A stretch of 64,000 nt of DNA from Endocalyx cinctus. Taxonomy: Eukaryota; Ascomycota; Sordariomycetes; Amphisphaeriales; Apiosporaceae. Position numbers and translations under genes: made by a program. Within the stretch, counting starts at the first letter, position 1. Each line of letters begins with the position of its first letter. Below the pieces are notes generated by a model. That model was not told the origin of the DNA and did no database searches. It saw only the letters and a list, made by a program, of their open reading frames with translations. Of this stretch, positions 22,003-32,291 are shown piece by piece. The stretch spans positions 372,001-436,000 of the forward strand of contig BCKC01000004.1 of NCBI GenBank assembly GCA_001600455.1. The letters run 5' to 3'.

Positions 22003-23590
22003 TTTTTTGTGGTGGTGGTTGTGTGTGAGAGGTGTGCTTTGGCGTTTTCGGGGGATTGTTTATCATGAAATGATGGATTTGATAGAAATAAGGGAATGCT
22101 TGCAGGAAGTAAGTTCATAGAGCGAGCGAACCTACGGTTGGCAACGAATACACCCCAACGTTCAACTGAGAATGGACAAGGACTTCTACAGACGAAGTGA
22201 CCTTACGTAGCGACGTCGATTGCTCACCTCGGAACCTATCCATGCTTCCATGAAGCCCTAGCTTATGCAGCAAAACCTGGAAGATGTAACATGCCGACTA
22301 AGTGTACTGGATGTATACTAGCATGCACTATAATTTTTTTTTCCTGTGAAGTGTGTACTACGATCTTGCAGAAGACAGGGGGTATCAATAGCTACTAGGT
22401 TATAGTTTAGTAGTGAGTAAACGAAGTAGAGACGAATAGAAATCCGGGGGTTACTTAGTGGATGAGGAGAATTTATGGCCGCAGGCTTCGCGGCCATTGC
22501 TGGCATGGGGCCAGCTTTCATGGACCATGTCAGACGGTGCTCTGTAAAAGCTAGCGAATGCAGGACCAAGACAAAAACATGTATTTTTTCAGATTTATAT
22601 GAGGCTGAGTACATCCTAAATAGACTTCCAGGTGGTCATAACAGGCTAGCGTGGAATTTCACTATCCGCTATAAAATAGACCCCACTCGCCCTAAGTACA
22701 AAAAGAATAGGTGGCAATAAAAAGTTTTTGGATTCGTAAAAAGTTTGTGGATTCGTGAAAAGTTTCTGTCCTAATAGTTTCTTAACTTGGCCCCACATGG
22801 AAGGAATAACCGTCGATTTTCCGCTGTAAGCCTCTATGCCGAGTATCCTTCCAATCCTTGTTCTTACCTAAGTTCTCTTTACTTCATTTCGAGACAGCGA
22901 ATCAAGACATGTTACTACCTAATTCATAGCGCTCATCTGACATTTGAACAACCCGACCACCCTCTAATCCATTAACATCATTCCCAACATCTTGAATCGA
23001 TGCCCGACAATTAGTCGGCCTTTTTGCAAAGGCTTTGCGTGCACGCCTAAAATTGGTAAGAATCCGACCGGCAGCCATTTATTAAAGCTATACTTCTAGT
23101 CTGGACTGACAGCTAGCCATAGTTCCATACGACAAATTTTTTATCGCAATCTTCTGAAGCCAACCTCCATCCCAAGTTCATGTTGCATACCACAACCACG
23201 CCTGCGACGAGGCACCTAATCTTCCAATACGCCTAAATATCAAGTTGAATATCCGATGGTCTGTCACGTTACTCTACATTATATACAAAAATCTTCTGAC
23301 TCGCTCTCTAGCCGATCGAAGTGCAGCAAGTCGACAAACCTGACAGTTTCTTCGACGATGCAAGAGACGCTCGACTCGAGATAGTGGACGGATCTAATCA
23401 GATGGTGTATTGGCTCGATGCCGATCTTTCCGAATACGATACTTCCTCTCCTGACGAGGCGGTATTTATCAAACAATACAAGGGAACTGGGAAAGCAAAA
23501 CTGCCAACAGGAACTTCATTGAGATTTCGTTTCGGACGGCTAAAGGAAGAGAAGTAGAAACAAGGACATGGGTTCAATGATGAAATGGTC
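22003..23590. other. Intergenic region with a 19-bp tandem repeat and a possible fragment
   Basis: Contains about 2.4 units of a 19-bp tandem repeat (AAAAAGTTTGTGGATTCGT and variants) at 22720-22765. A 78-codon plus-strand segment (23321-23557; FFDDARDARLEIVDGSN, then AVFIKQYKGTGKAKLPTG) has protein-like composition but no ATG start and no neighbouring exon; it could be a gene remnant. Nothing else is supported. Confidence 0.35.
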
Positions 23591-24726
23591 CTACTTTCTA
23601 TGGAACCATCGCTTATAGATGCTTGTTCCTTCATAGACCCCAAGCAACAGGTGGAGCTTGATTTTGACCTCGATTTGGGACGACACTACCGCCCACACGC
23701 AACGCGTCGTATCACGACATTCTAGTTCCTCCTCCTTATATAACTGAGTCGTACTGATTGCTTTGAGAATCGGGATGCCGAATACTAACTGGACAGCATC
23801 TCGCTTGCATCTTTCCAACACAGAGTTTGGGCCCGGTCTAAAAGTTGTTCCACTCCGGGGGATATAGAAATATCGCCCTTGCTCGTCCGTCTTCAGAAGC
23901 ATATTGAACATGTCGTTGATGTAGTCCGGTGCCTTCTCGTCGTCAACTTCAATCTCCATACCACAGCCGATCTCTTCCACCTCTTCCTCCCCCGCAAAAT
24001 ACATCCTTACACCTGGCACTCGATTCGGAGAAGAGGATCTTACAATGGCATCCATGAAATTGGTGTCTGGGAATAGGCGTTTCCCATCCTTCAGAGAGAA
24101 GTCACCAGGTGCCTGTTCAAATCGTAGAATGTAGCCAGTCGGGTCCAGAATCAATCGTGTGGAGGCATGCTGCCGACGAGCAGTAACCTGCAAGTTCTTG
24201 TCGCTCGATCCCACTGTGGGATGAGAAATACTTGTAGGAGGTGATTGGTGATTGTCCAAGTTCGTAACGCCTGAAACTTTGAGAAAAGTTGGCAAAAAGG
24301 GTTTGAATACTTACGACGCCTTTTGTTAGCATGTGCTGTCCCATCATCCTCAATCCTTCTTTTATACAATTTATTTAAGCTATCTTTAAGTTCGGCGCTA
24401 ATCAGCTGGACTACTTTCTCCGCTAATGATTGTTGAGTTTCAGCAGTAACCGTGTCGAGGTCAGCAAACAGTTGCTTGCATTCGGTTTTTCCTTGAAAGT
24501 TCTTTTCGCTCTCTGTGATATGTTTGACGATGAACAAGACACACCACGCTGTAAAGCCGCCATTACTAAAGAAAATCCCCTCCGAATTGTTTGTATTCCC
24601 ACCATTTCGGATGATAAACCATGCGTCCTTCAAAGAGTGTGGACCACGATGGAGATTTTTTTGATATTGAGCTAATGAATGAAGGAGGAGCCGAGCATGT
24701 TTATCGATATCAAAGTTTGTGTCCAT
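23591..24726 (-). CDS. Unrecognised 363-aa protein, two exons
   Basis: ATG at 24726; exon 1 to 24315, intron 24314-24271 (44 bp, GTAAGT to TTTCAG), exon 2 from 24270 to 23591. The N-terminal third contains HSLKDAWFIIRNGGNTNN and a helical segment (QQSLAEKVVQLISAELKD) followed by a basic patch just before the junction. The C-terminal part is beta-rich with ILDPTGYILRFEQAPGDF, an acidic loop and a Gly-rich end. No membrane segment or known catalytic motif was found. It follows a purine-rich tract on its 5' side. Function unknown. Confidence 0.55.
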
Positions 24727-24770
24727 TTATATGGCAAGAAAATATTAAGGGGGTTTGGGAGGGGGTGGTT

Positions 24771-24847
24771 GAAAAGAAAAGTTTAGAAAAAAAAAAGTTT
24801 AGAAAAAAAAAGTTTAGAAAAAAAAAAGTTTGGAAAGAAAAGTTTGG
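24771..24847. repeat. Purine-rich low-complexity tandem repeat
   Basis: Repeats of about 16 bp alternating A runs with AGTTTAG (AGTTTAGAAAAAAAAA and variants) lie just upstream of the 24726 start codon. Nearly all purines on the plus strand apart from the TTT triplets. It may be part of that gene's promoter or simple slippage. Confidence 0.8.
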
Positions 24848-25550
24848 GAGGCGGCAAACTAGGGAAATGAACTGTAAGATCCGCACTAGTGTTGGTTTAG
24901 CACTATTTGGCTAGCCCCACCGGCTTCGGATCATCGGAAGAGCATTATACTATATCTAGATCCAACTACTTCCAACCCGGGCCAATTAAAGGACGATGCC
25001 CGTAACAACGCAACCTCTCGCACTAACCTCGGGCAAAATATATATCCTAGATATGGGAAATGCACGATTATGCACTTGCGACCTCTTTTGTCGATTAATG
25101 TTATGTGGTAAACACCAATCGTAAATAGGATTGCATGGCACCCTTTAACTGCGCAACTTATCTCTGACCCTGCCCAAATGCATTCCAAGCAGCTGCCAGG
25201 TTGCAGTGCAGGAACGGGTACTATAAACCACAAGCGTTCTTCTTTTTCCTCCCCCCCCTCCAAATTCCGAAGCCTGCCAAACCTTTTCTTATTGAACCTA
25301 GTAATTAAGGATAAATAGTCTAGAGGGCCCAGCACTTGAAGGTAGGTAATGGGGAAGTCACACTTCACTAAGACACCCTCGTATATATTTCATCCTATTT
25401 ATTTGCCACGAAGAAACAAACTATTCCTTCATCGATTCAATCAAAGTTTCCCTTGCAAGGTTCGTTATAATCTTATACCTATAAATCATTCAACGGTCAA
25501 ATTAACTGGAGAAGCAAGTCGCACCTAGACTACCGGGTTAACAGACAAAG
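24848..25550. other. Intergenic region before the first zinc-ribbon ORF
   Basis: A 145-codon minus-strand frame (24931-25368) has no motif and lies where a promoter is expected; I do not support it. A run of C (25251-25259) and AT-rich DNA complete the stretch. Confidence 0.35.
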
Positions 25551-25703
25551 ATGAATTGCCCAAAGTGTGGAAAAGGCAACGTCACGGGAAGGGAGAAGTG
25601 TGAATTTTGCGGCGCTACTTTGCCAGTGGCAATGCTCCGACCAAGTGAGGTTAATAGTATGGATGCGTACTCTAAGCTCCATGAAGACGTGCTTATATAT
25701 TAA
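25551..25703 (+). CDS. Zinc-ribbon microprotein 1 (50 aa, or spliced)
   Basis: An ATG opens a 50-codon frame starting MNCPKCGKGNVTGREKCEFC: two CxxC knuckles (Cys 3/6 and 17/20) separated by ten residues, the layout of a zinc ribbon. Two other tiny ORFs in the window share it (29798 and 40375). After residue 33 a possible intron (GTTAAT at 25650 to TTAACAG at 25706) would swap the tail for a short alternative ending at a TAG near 25775; either reading keeps the zinc ribbon. It sits between two minus-strand genes in its own plus-strand unit. Role unknown; small zinc ribbons usually mediate protein or nucleic-acid contacts. Confidence 0.6.
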   Translation: MNCPKCGKGNVTGREKCEFCGATLPVAMLRPSEVNSMDAYSKLHEDVLIY

Positions 25704-25826
25704 CAGATGAATAATCTCTTTGGACCTCTTATCAGCTGGAACGTTAGAACGGTCGAATGTGTTACACTGGGGTAGTTCAACTGCTGGATACTGTACTACT
25801 CGCTCTCTGTTGATAACTTTGGAATC

Positions 25827-26705
25827 CTATTTACTATCCATTTTATGCTCCTGCTCCAATTCCTGAAGTAAAATTGTTCCTTTTTCATCTAGATTAGGAT
25901 ACTTAGTAAGGGCGTAGAAATCCCGCCAAAACTGACGTGCTTCTGAATAGTTTGGCATGTATTCCCGTAATAAAGCCTTCCATTCTTGATCTTCTTGTCC
26001 TAATCCAATTCCGGCGCAAGTAAATTCCCACCAGACCGGGAAGTAACCACTTCCTTCCCAATCGATTATGCCCGTCAAATTCCCATTCTCGACTATGATA
26101 TTCACATTTGTGAGGTCGCCATGAGTGAAGGTATACGGTGCCGCAGAGGGCATGCGTTCTCGCAGTCGCCGACGAGCCTCCTCAGGGACCCCCTTCCATG
26201 ATTTTGTCATCTCTTCCCAAAGCTCGTCATCCGACAGTAAAGGTCCATGAGGGATACCGTAGCCACTCGGGAAGAGGAAAGCGGAAAAGATTGGTTGACC
26301 ATCAAGGCTTTCCATTTTGGGTGAGCGAAGTTGTCGAAGCTGTTCCAGAAAACTGGCTGTTTGTTGTGCTACACGATCTTTCTCGACTGCCGACATTCGT
26401 TCCCAAGCTTTGCTTAACGGTTCGCCTCGGATACGTTTTGTAAGTAGGAAGTAGCGCCCGTTTTCTTCGCTCCACTCCTCGATAATAGCAGGAACGGGAA
26501 TGGTAGTGTTTTCCCTCAAATATCGAATGTTCGTAGCTTCGAAATTCGGCAGACTGTCTGATCGCTCTTTGAGAATAAATTTCGAGCCTAGTGACCAAAC
26601 TCCTCGATCGCTGACTCCATAAAATAGCTTTACGTGACTATCGTAACAGCAAGAATCTTGTCGTTCCGGAGTCCAACTACATGCTCGACACGGTATTGTT
26701 GTCAT
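25827..26705 (-). CDS. APH-type phosphotransferase (aminoglycoside phosphotransferase/choline kinase fold)
   Basis: ATG at 26705 gives a 292-aa intronless protein beginning MTTIPCRAC; a longer frame upstream has no ATG. It shows the protein-kinase-like fold of the APH family. The N-lobe has a lysine strand SKFILKERSD and an aspecific ATP-site region up to FLLTKRIRGEPLSKAW. The catalytic loop FTHGDLTNVNIIV (about residue 192) supplies the catalytic Asp and Asn, and the metal-binding Asp is in TGIIDWEGSGYFPVWWEF (about 213). All key residues are present, so it is probably active on a small molecule. Fungal members have mostly unknown substrates; antibiotic resistance should not be assumed. Confidence 0.85.
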   Translation of the reverse strand: MTTIPCRACSWTPERQDSCCYDSHVKLFYGVSDRGVWSLGSKFILKERSDSLPNFEATNIRYLRENTTIPVPAIIEEWSEENGRYFLLTKRIRGEPLSKAWERMSAVEKDRVAQQTASFLEQLRQLRSPKMESLDGQPIFSAFLFPSGYGIPHGPLLSDDELWEEMTKSWKGVPEEARRRLRERMPSAAPYTFTHGDLTNVNIIVENGNLTGIIDWEGSGYFPVWWEFTCAGIGLGQEDQEWKALLREYMPNYSEARQFWRDFYALTKYPNLDEKGTILLQELEQEHKMDSK

Positions 26706-27095
26706 CTTTTGGCGAAGGCTTGTGGGTACGGTTTGAGTGGATGCTTCAGAGGGCACACCGAAATTTTGGTTATATGACTTCTCTCTAGAGAATTGAAAGA
26801 GAGAAAATTTTGAAAATATTTCAGTCGTTATGATGGATAGGTGAAATGTAATATGTCGTGCGTGATGAGAAATGGGGATAAAAAATATTAGTGAATTTGC
26901 TTCGAACCCAGCAATCTAAGATTCCAACATGGCATTGGATTAAAGGCGGGGTTACTGTACATGGGCAAGCTCCTGCAGTTTATATGCCAAGAAGTGGCCT
27001 GTGCAGAAACGGCTTGGCGATAACTCCTGCGCTCAAGCACGAGCCGTAGATAATATAATAATAATAGTATTTCATATCCATACAACTATAGAAAG
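26706..27095. other. Intergenic region
   Basis: Promoter side of the APH gene on the left, 3' flank of the methyltransferase gene on the right. No other feature seen. Confidence 0.4.
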
Positions 27096-28767
27096 CTACA
27101 ATGCACCCTTCATGACATCGAATCCCTCAAATAATTCCACATCATTCTTGTCAAGCATATATCGGAGCGTGTCATCTCTCACGCCGCCGGAAGCATGGAG
27201 AAAACAACGGTAGACGGCAATGTTTCTTATCTCCTCGACAGGATCCTTTTTTGGCACAGCTGCATTTTCCGGCGGTTCATATAACCATTGAACATCTTGA
27301 TTCTGTAGTATGTCTCCAAAGTCAATGCTTGAGGTCAACCATTCAAGACATTTGTTAAAAGCGTGTTGTGATTCAACCTCGGATCGCTGACGACCATTAG
27401 CGCATTTCAACCATTCGGGTGGCGAATTATTACCTGCAAATCTTTGAGGAAGATTGCGCGTTCTACACAGACACGTCGCTGATCCGTGTTGGAAGATTCC
27501 AAGTTTCGATAGTACGATATTCGGTCGTCGTTACCTCGAATATCCATGAAGACGTTGAGCAAGTGACGATCTCGGGCAACCTCCGCGGCTGCGCAACCGT
27601 GCATATCGAGGTCCCTCGGGGATGGTTCAGGGGAGCATGGCTTGCTCCCCCAGACTCTCACGCTTTCATATAGGTTAGAAAACAGCCAAGGCAGAAGGGC
27701 GACACTCACTATTCGGTAAATATACCAGTAGCCTTTGTGCTGAGCTCTGCCCGCAGTTTACTAAACTCAAAAATAGCGTGACTAGCAGGGGATCCTGCGA
27801 GGAGATGCTTAAAGAGAAAAATACCCTCGATGCGATCGAGGATCATGTCGAGGTGGTCCTCTACTGCTATGTTAGATCGAGACTCACGTATGTTTTGAAA
27901 GCCGACTCTTTCCATCGTGTTTCTGAGCAAGCCACGATCTGCTACAGGAAAACCGAGCCTTCCCTGTTGTGCAAATTGCAAGACTTGGCTCCAGACCCAG
28001 CGCCAGGGTGAATCTTGACCGAGAGGCTCTTTCGCTGTGAATCGAAATGAGATATCACTCCAGTCCAAGAAGCCACCATGCCGAAGACATAGAATCGCGT
28101 TGGTAGCGAAGCTCTCCCAATTGAGGATGTCCATGCTAAGACCACGGCAGTGAACAAGATCAAAGTGTGCCGTCGGTTCGTGCCAACGGGTATTTGCATT
28201 ATGTCGTTTGAAATGGACATTGTCTGGTGGATTCTGAAGCTGACAAGAAGTAACATCCGTTCCGGTGACCTCCATCCTAGGATTTGCCACGGCCATATCT
28301 CTGCTTTGATGTTATTAACGATCGCGACCAGAAGGGCACGACTGACACACGTTACCCAGTTTCCGTAACCGGTACCAATATCGAGGACCCGTTGAGGATT
28401 CTGAGGAGCAAGAAAAAGAGCGCCGCCATGAAGATCCAAGCTCAACTTGTGTCTGAAATATGCGTGTCAGAAATAGAATTTGGTGAAGAACGGGGGACCC
28501 ACAGCATCTTGCTGGCCTTTTCGGCCTTTTCGTCGCTAGGGCTGCTATTTAAAAGTTACTAACTATAAATATGCTCAAGAATTATTTCCTGTGTCTTACC
28601 AACTGATTCCAAGTTGTGAATATGGGAAGCTTCGCCCATAAATCTTCAATCTTGCCATGGAGTCAGAAAATGTTTATTACGTAGAATTTGAACACTCACC
28701 CGTTGTCCAGCGAGCTCATGCTCCACCAGACTTCTGACATCTCCCTCCGATTTGGGGCTTTTGCCAT
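27096..28767 (-). CDS. LaeA-like SAM-dependent methyltransferase with a C-terminal extension
   Basis: Supported exons: 28452-28351, 28300-27710, 27662-27434 and 27386-27096. Introns: GTGTGT...GCAG (50 bp), GTGAGT...CTAACC...AAAG (47 bp), GTAATA...CAG (47 bp). SAM-binding motif I is VLDIGTGYGNW, then after splicing V-T-D-M-A, EVTGTDV, and HFDLVHCRGLSM. The core ends TEYVRVWGSKP, as LaeA-like methyltransferases do (Y-x-V-x-G-x-K-P), which supports reading through the stop that unspliced DNA would give at 27709. About 170 residues follow, with HGCAAAEVARDRHLLNVF (ankyrin-like) and an acidic tail; I do not recognise this part. A likely first exon is 28767-28700 (start MAKAPNRREMSEVWW, donor GTGAGT); the joining exon between 28699 and 28453 is unresolved. 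Relatives are nuclear or cytosolic methyltransferases, many of unknown substrate. Confidence 0.75.
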
Positions 28768-29797
28768 TGTGACTCTGATTATATTTCTCTTTAGTAGAAT
28801 TCCAGCACACTTAGTCTTACATATAATTGATTTGTTAAAAGCCAGGAGCGTCGAATGAAGAGTCGGCCCTCGCCTGCTCGAATCTATGGTGGCGCAGGTG
28901 TGGTTCATTTATAATCGATGATCGGCATCAAGGAGAATTACAGTCCATACGCCAACCCTCCATACTCGGACCTGTGAGCTGCAAGAGATATGTACTGACC
29001 ATGGCACACCCCCATGTCCCTTTACATGGAATGGATGCGTCAACTCCCGCGCTAGCCATCGAGATTGTATCACCTAGCTGCAGATTCAAATACAAAGCGC
29101 ATCGCCTTTTGACTAGACGCATTTGGAAAGCTGGGATGTCAAAAGCGATGCGCAGGTGTACCCGATATACGCTCTTGAACCTGCCTATTTTTAAGACCGC
29201 TTCTCGTCTCACCCAGGTTCGCCGTTACCACATCTAAGTGAATGTAAAGTGAATGAGACGATTTGCATAAGCATGCATTCCAACTTCCCCCAGGTGTCGC
29301 CCTTACTTTAATTAGCTCCACCAAGAATGCCAGACCTGGTGTTTGGTTCATCTCCACTGCCAAGAATTAATAGTGCCAATGGGCGCATCAGATCCAGCAA
29401 ATGAGAGCAGACAAGCACTTCAAAGGTGGGTGTCTTGACTGCATGCACCTTTGAGGTGACTGGCAAAATTACATGCACCTACAGTGGAGATTTACTCTTA
29501 TCTCTCCGAGGTGCATGAATCGTGCGGAAAGTCTTCCTTTCGTGAAGCTTGCTGGTTATTTATCGAACTGTCGTAACTTGAGATATTTATTCAAGGCCCA
29601 TCAAGGATCTTAGGTAGTAGCCGATAACCCATCCACTACCCATCCCGTAGGTCCTTCCAGATACTCTTGCAATCAGATTCACACTTGATCTTAGCTTGGC
29701 CTCCACTACAATATAATATACGAGGGATTTCCCCAAGTCGATTGTCGCCCAGGTTCGCAAACTTATCCTTCAGTTTCTATCCTCACCCTAAGACAAT
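28768..29797. promoter_or_regulatory. Intergenic region with CACCT/AGGTG palindromes upstream of zinc-ribbon ORF 2
   Basis: A perfect palindrome CACCTTTGAGGTG lies at 29446-29458. Half-sites ATGCACCT (29443-29450, 29473-29480) and AGGTGCAT (29509-29516) form an inverted repeat of 8-bp arms. The same CACCT-N3-AGGTG palindrome occurs in a tandem array at 32168-32240. Open frames at 28928-29212 and 28974-29237 overlap on opposite strands and show nothing recognisable. Confidence 0.45.
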
Positions 29798-29962
29798 ATG
29801 CCAGGCCATTGCGACTTCTGCGGCACCGATTTCTCCTTAACAAGAGACTGCCCATTTTGCTACCCAGGCGGAAAAAAGGGTAAGACGTGCACAGACCTTA
29901 TTATTAACCATGGTAATTCATCGCTAAGAAATAGCAGGCGGACGTCTTATGAACCAGGTTAA
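29798..29962 (+). CDS. Zinc-ribbon microprotein 2 (54 aa, or spliced)
   Basis: Starts MPGHCDFCGTDFSLTRDCPF followed by Cys: CxxC knuckles at residues 5/8 and 18/21, nine residues apart, just after the ATG. The second knuckle reads C-P-F-C. Directly after it a splice donor GGTAAGAC is available (29878). Splicing to AAATAGCAG (ending about 29937) would replace the basic tail by about 34 other residues ending at a TAG near 30045. Both models keep the ribbon. It is preceded by CACCT/AGGTG palindromes about 340 bp upstream and faces the 3' end of the membrane GTPase gene. Same design as 25551 and 40375. Confidence 0.6.
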   Translation: MPGHCDFCGTDFSLTRDCPFCYPGGKKGKTCTDLIINHGNSSLRNSRRTSYEPG

Positions 29963-30500
29963 CGTAAATGTGGGGAGGGAATTTTGGTTGATAGGCTTGC
30001 GAAGGAGTGGTCTATCTAGGCCTACGTTTGGGGACACTATGTAGTTCGTATTGGCCAACGGCTCACTTTCCCTGTCTGCTTATTCCCTGCCCCACACTCT
30101 ATCTTCAAATGGATCTTAGAATTCTTTTTCCGCCATTGCCATCGTCAGCTCTCCCTCTCCCCTTCTTATCTGGGTTGGACGATGAAAGAGAAAGTTCCAA
30201 TAGTAGCAGAAGGAAAATACATAGGACAAGGGGCAACGTGATTCCTAATTCAGGCAGGTCTAGGTACTTTTGGTGGTGGTGCCAAGCGTCCACAGGTCAT
30301 TATAACCCTGTAGTCCCACTAAGTGGGCCCATACCATTAATTTGGCACCATGTCGAGCTATACGCCAATACGCAGCGTATAAAGAAGTGATTGGGATTTC
30401 GGGAGGCAACGGCACTTGTTAAAGTCAGGGGCTTGAAATCTAGAAGCGTGCTATTATGTGATAATAAAATCAATCTATTGATCGGCTAGTTAACGTCACT
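29963..30500. other. Intergenic region between convergent genes
   Basis: Possible 3' exon of the zinc-ribbon ORF to about 30045. A 127-codon frame (30007-30390) with low-complexity composition is not supported. Confidence 0.35.
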
Positions 30501-31767
30501 CTAAACCGCCTGCCTGCTGTTCGTCCATTGCATCTCAACGGCTCGTTGAAAGGTTTCCTCAGGCCCAGCATTTCTAATATGATCCCATCCGAGTCTTTTC
30601 CACAATTTCTCCTCTTCTAATGTAGTTCCCTTTCCGTTACTTAGCAATGTGACTCGATATGAGAACTTGTCGTACAAGAAAGGGACGCTCATCAGGATCG
30701 CGTCTAAAGAGTCCCGCTCAGCATATATCGCAATGCACACGTTACAATCTCCTACTGCGTGCTTTGTCGTTTCTGCCCATTTGCATATGTCTCCAGTATC
30801 AATTATAGTCAAATCATAGCTCTCCTCGTTGCATTCCAAGCGATGGCGGTATGTGTCAAGAATAGTCTCAATTTTCTATTGACCGTTAGTTACTGTTGGC
30901 TACTTGTATTTAATGGGCGTAGCTTACCACCTCGCATCTAACTTTCTTCATATTCATTATGAGCTGCGTTTTTCCAACTCCTGCGCGCCCGACTAAGGCA
31001 ATTTTCATACGGTGCGGTGCTCGTCCCGGAATAGAAACTTGGCTAAGCGGCGTTTCGGCGGAATGAACGCTGATTCGAGATGGGTTAAGGACCATTCGTA
31101 GATACCTGATACTTGGAAGTAGGGTGCCGGCATAACGTTTCCAAAGACTATCGGTCACTCTTTGGATAAGGAGAAGTAAAACGAGCACCTGCAACGTCAG
31201 TTTACTCTCTAATGTCGGGCCCGGAGAGATATACCGGGTGAGACGCGGCAACCCACGTCGGTGGGATAAAAATGAGTGACGATATCACAAGAATCACGAC
31301 CAATACCCTAGACATCTTAAGTTTCCAAGCACAAGTCCACAGGCAGTGATAACAGAACGAGGCCAAGTGAGCGAGGGTCCCTTTATTGAGTGAAAAGGAC
31401 ACCCATAGGGGTATCAATTCTAAAGCAAGAAGAATATATCCCCAGAAAATATGGGGGATCCACCTAGCGGGCCGTTCGAGTAATAATAAAGACTAGTCTC
31501 TTAGTATTGGTCGAGGAATGTGGTAGTTCAACTTACATCCAATACAATGCAAAATGCAGCCCATTTCCATGAACGGCTGGCCCAGTCTCCTTTCCGGACA
31601 AAGAACACGACGGTGCTAACTATGGGGTATGTAGCACAGGCAATGGCGGCGACGACAAAGTTACGGGGCCGTGGAGGGCAATAGGACTGGTATGCACACC
31701 AGCCACCGTAGAGGACAGCAATTCCATACGAACTTGCAAATGCTACTTCAGGAGGTAAGTCGTCCAT
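30501..31767 (-). CDS. Predicted polytopic membrane protein fused to a Ras-like GTPase domain
   Basis: Four exons, all joined in phase 0: 31767-31537, 31492-31235, 31188-30928, 30875-30501. Introns: GTAAGT...CTAG (44 bp), GTATAT...AACTGAC...TTGCAG (46 bp), GTAAGC...AACTAAC...AATAG (52 bp). The 374-aa product begins with a hydrophobic half holding about five to six membrane segments (FVVAAIACATYPIVSTVVFF near 36-56; WIPHIFWGYILLALELIPLW; VLVVILVISSLIFIPPTWV; VLVLLLLIQ at the junction). Then comes a small GTPase-like domain: MKIALVGRAGVGKTQ (P-loop, residues 224-238), a switch-I-like ETILDTYRHRL with Thr, DLTIIDTGDICKW (276-279, D-T-G-D where Ras has D-T-A-G) and VTLLSNGKG (about 325-333) in the place of N-K-x-D. 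A normal G4 motif and a C-terminal CAAX box are missing. If the 46-bp intron were not used, the gene would split into a membrane ORF (stop at 31202) and a soluble GTPase starting at 31095 or 31008. Confidence 0.65.
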
Positions 31768-32157
31768 GGCGCTAGTAGTAGTGCCAGAAGTAGGTAGTAG
31801 GCGAATACATAGAAAATCCAAACTTACGCATATTTCGACTTTATATACAGGAGTGCATGCTGTGAATGCATGTGTTCATGTAAGCCAGATTTAACATATG
31901 CCCCGGCACTAATCCATGGTACTTGAGTACTTAGGCATCGATATCATAGACCCTGTTTAAGTGAGAAATACCTCATTCAATTTCGAGGTCGGCCTTGGCG
32001 TCGTTGTAGCTGCGTTGAGCGATGCGTAAATGCTCACTGCTGCCATAGGTCCGTATTAAGTAAAGCGGCATACACTTTGCGCTGAAGGTTGCAATTAACA
32101 CCCCGCTTTCCGCACCCATGCTTTTTTCCTAGTGGTTCCACTAGTCAAGTGGCGCAT
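31768..32157. promoter_or_regulatory. Divergent intergenic region between the membrane GTPase and the 249-aa gene
   Basis: The only DNA separating two divergent start codons (31767 and 32292) together with the palindrome array at 32168. It presumably contains both core promoters. An inverted motif AGTGGTTCCACT lies at about 32131-32142. Confidence 0.45.
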
Positions 32158-32280
32158 TCCTTTCACTCACCTCACAGGTGCCTTCGTTCCCTTCACTCAC
32201 CTCGTAGGTGCCTCCATTCCCTTCACCCACCTCGCAAGGTACCTTCTTTCCCTTTATCCACCTCGTCGCTTACCTCGGAT
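32158..32280. repeat. 30-bp tandem array carrying CACCT-N3-AGGTG palindromes
   Basis: Degenerate 30-bp units (CCTTCACTCACCTCGTAGGT type) repeat about four times. Each carries the palindrome in register: CACCTCACAGGTG at 32168-32180, CACCTCGTAGGTG at 32198-32210, an imperfect CACCTCGCAAGGT at 32228-32240, and a half-site CACCT at 32259. The last unit ends about 12 bp before the ATG at 32292. The spacing (three helical turns) and position suggest operator-like binding sites for a dimeric regulator. Confidence 0.65.
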
Positions 32281-32291
32281 CTCATGCTACC

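Noticed and set aside
22318..22720. Overlapping frames on both strands near 22.5 kb
   Set aside because: Mutually exclusive, no recognisable motif, and bordered by a simple tandem repeat.
24931..25368. 145-codon minus-strand open frame
   Set aside because: No motif, uneven composition, and it lies where promoters of flanking genes are expected.
25827..26705. Antibiotic-resistance determinant
   Set aside because: The APH fold is shared by many fungal enzymes with unrelated substrates; sequence alone does not support resistance.
30007..30390. 127-codon plus-strand frame after zinc-ribbon ORF 2
   Set aside because: Low-complexity Pro/Ser/Leu composition, an overlapping frame on the other strand, no splice or family support.
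32158..32280. Considered as spacer-repeat array
   Set aside because: Units are contiguous 30-bp tandem copies with degenerate sequence, better explained as a promoter array.
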